A stretch of DNA of 64,000 nt from an uncultured Spirochaetales bacterium (GTDB lineage: Bacteria; Spirochaetota; Spirochaetia; Sphaerochaetales; Sphaerochaetaceae), in assembly GCA_944393005.1 (NCBI GenBank), contig CALXYO010000008.1, positions 1-64,000 on the forward strand, in the 5' to 3' direction. The position numbers were made by a program, and so were the translations under genes. The notes under the pieces were generated by a model that was not told where the DNA came from, did not search any database, and was given only the letters and a program-made list of their open reading frames with translations. This document shows, piece by piece, positions 62,648-64,000 of the stretch. The stretch's first letter is position 1. Each line of letters opens with the position of its first letter.

Positions 62648-63382
62648 CAGTGCATCGATATTGTCCTTCACCATCTCCTGAAGGGCATTACGGCCGGGAA
62701 CCGGGGGAAAGTTCCTCCAGATGACAAGCTTTGCACCGCTGACTTCCGCAAGCGGAGATGCAATCGGATTATGGAAGTTGTCGATGATGAGATCATAATC
62801 ACTTTCAGCAGCTTCCTGTATCTGGCCGGCTGAAAGTTCATTGCCGCCGAATGTTGCGGCAATGCTGAGGCCGAGATCCTCAGCCAGAGGGACCTGCATT
62901 GTATGGCAGTACACCTTAAGCTCATCAAGTCCCAGTTCTTCTACCATCTTCCGTCCTTCATTCACAGTTTCCACATAGCTCTCATAACGCGGCGTGGTGC
63001 CGGTGTATGATGCTATGAGCTCAGCCATTTCAATCACGGTCTGTCTGTCGTTCTCCGTCGTTATCGCAATGTCCACACGGTCCCCGGAAGGAATTCCTTC
63101 CTGAATCGTTGTCATCATTCTTTCATATCCTGCATAAATGAAAAACGTGGCATTCTGGATCTCGATGATATCGGAGGGAGTAAGCTCATACTCAGGGGGA
63201 TGCCTGAGTTCAGATGGCGCGATCACAGCAATATCATCAACACCTGCGAGATCTGCAAAAGCTGCCGTCCATGAAGTCGATGCAACAGCTGTATGGGCCG
63301 TGCTTTCCATTGAGGCCTGTGCTGAAAGCCCTGACAGTGATGAAGCAAGGACAGCCGTCATAAGCATAAAGAACTTCTTCAT
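62630..63382 (-). CDS. Metal ABC transporter substrate-binding protein (ZnuA-like)
   Basis: The 250-aa protein carries a signal peptide ([20 protein letters not shown], probable cleavage after QA). The mature part fits the cluster A-I metal-binding proteins: [14 protein letters not shown] with a metal-site His, [13 protein letters not shown], and a C-terminal lobe with [15 protein letters not shown]. The His-rich loop common in ZnuA is absent and the protein is short for the family (usually about 300 aa), so the metal (zinc or manganese) cannot be assigned. It overlaps the permease gene upstream by four bases. Confidence 0.75.
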   Translation of the reverse strand: MKKFFMLMTAVLASSLSGLSAQASMESTAHTAVASTSWTAAFADLAGVDDIAVIAPSELRHPPEYELTPSDIIEIQNATFFIYAGYERMMTTIQEGIPSGDRVDIAITTENDRQTVIEMAELIASYTGTTPRYESYVETVNEGRKMVEELGLDELKVYCHTMQVPLAEDLGLSIAATFGGNELSAGQIQEAAESDYDLIIDNFHNPIASPLAEVSGAKLVIWRNFPPVPGRNALQEMVKDNIDALSELYD

Positions 63383-64000
63383 AATTTTTTTTCCTTTCTG
63401 TGCGGAATCAGAATATATATGAGCGCGCTTGATGCGGCGATCATGCTGGAAGGAGGCATGTCCAGAACCAGTGACAGCATGAAGCCTGTCACTGCAGTAA
63501 GGAGACCCATAAGACCCGCCATGATGAAAAGCTTCCTTATGCTGCCGGCAATCTTCAATGCGATGACAGCAGGGAGAATGAGAAGAGCATCGATGAGAAG
63601 CGAGCCTACAAAGCGCATGGACAGAGCGACAGCGAAAGCTATGAGGAAGACCATCACAGTCTCGTGAAGAGAGATGTTTTCACCGCTGGAGAGTGCAACA
63701 TCCCTGTCAAAGAACACAAGAAGTATTGTCCTGAAGTTGAATACCGTATAAAGAATGATCAGAAGTGACAGAACGGCGAAAGCGGCAAGTTCACCCGTCT
63801 GCACGGTGAACGGCGATCCCCACAGCAGTTCAAGAGTATCTTTTGACGGGACGTCCGCCGCCTGGGTTATGATCGCGGCAAGTGCAACAGAGAGAACCAT
63901 GAGAAAGGCAGATGAAATTCCCATGTTGAGTTTTCCCTTTCTTGAAAGGAGCAGGATTAGAATCACGGTAAGGGTGCACATGAGCACATACACAGGAATG
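63379..64000 (-). CDS. Metal ABC transporter permease, 5' end beyond window
   Basis: At least 206 residues of a ZnuB/MntB-type membrane permease; the frame is still open at the window edge, so the N-terminal part (perhaps 60-70 residues) lies outside. Visible family blocks are GKLNMGISSAFLMVLSVALA and VGSLLIDALLILPAVIA, with several membrane helices. It overlaps the binding protein by four bases. The ATPase subunit would be expected further upstream on the minus strand. Confidence 0.85.
   Translation of the reverse strand, partial: IPVYVLMCTLTVILILLLSRKGKLNMGISSAFLMVLSVALAAIITQAADVPSKDTLELLWGSPFTVQTGELAAFAVLSLLIILYTVFNFRTILLVFFDRDVALSSGENISLHETVMVFLIAFAVALSMRFVGSLLIDALLILPAVIALKIAGSIRKLFIMAGLMGLLTAVTGFMLSLVLDMPPSSMIAASSALIYILIPHRKEKKL

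Noticed and set aside
1..64000. CRISPR arrays, tRNA or rRNA genes
   Set aside because: Both strands were read for regularly spaced repeats and for tRNA T-loop and acceptor patterns; none was convincing. Weak or unusual tRNAs could be missed by eye.

Overview
The window looks like a chromosome segment from a host-associated, anaerobic spirochaete, probably of the Sphaerochaeta/Treponema group. This is inference from gene content: a solute-binding protein whose mature end begins GGSQE, a sodium-pumping oxaloacetate decarboxylase in OadG-OadA-OadB order, an L-rhamnose pathway, and the mnmE-mnmG-rsmG-ftsK order. No rRNA or tRNA gene and no CRISPR array was seen.

Region 1 (about 1.2-22.2 kb) is an accessory region that I interpret as a genomic island at the 3' end of guaA. 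Two tyrosine-recombinase-like genes (17.5-22.0 kb) abut guaA. A second, wobble-diverged copy of the last guaA codons (Ile-Glu-Trp-Glu-stop) sits near 1250. Between them are an antitoxin-like gene and an AbiEii toxin remnant running into a dihydrofolate reductase, several small unknown genes, and an elaborate inverted-repeat structure at 4.0-4.1 kb. Next comes a four-gene operon (10321 down to 4134): a 55-aa protein, a 952-aa protein with a DUF4062/TIR-like domain and helical repeats, a fused nuclease-methyltransferase and a specificity subunit. An AAA+ ATPase, an excisionase-like gene with a C-terminally truncated integrase, and a Fic-like/AAA ATPase pair complete the region.

Region 2 (22.2-38.4 kb) is dense housekeeping sequence, all on the minus strand: mnmE, mnmG, rsmG, ftsK, an aminotransferase, a DEAD-box helicase, an ABC exporter, plsC, an ECF transporter (fused EcfA, EcfT, S component) and guaA. 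Most neighbours overlap or nearly touch, suggesting one or a few long transcripts.

Region 3 (38.4-42.8 kb) holds a MATE efflux gene split by a tnpB-only IS200/IS605-type insertion. Exact removal would restore a 446-codon frame. An MgtC-family gene and a DUF1868 2H-phosphoesterase-like gene follow.

Region 4 (42.8-57.3 kb) is sugar metabolism. A carbohydrate ABC importer (binding protein and two permeases) diverges from a YesM/YesN-type two-component system, with a pair of repeats 21 bp apart between them. Next are a stand-alone trpB, then rhaM, an AraC regulator and rhaBAD, an MFS transporter and a YitT protein.

Region 5 (57.4-64.0 kb) has oadGAB, with two near-identical biotinyl domains in OadA. 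An alpha/beta hydrolase, a dCMP deaminase and a metal ABC transporter follow; the permease of the last runs off the window edge.
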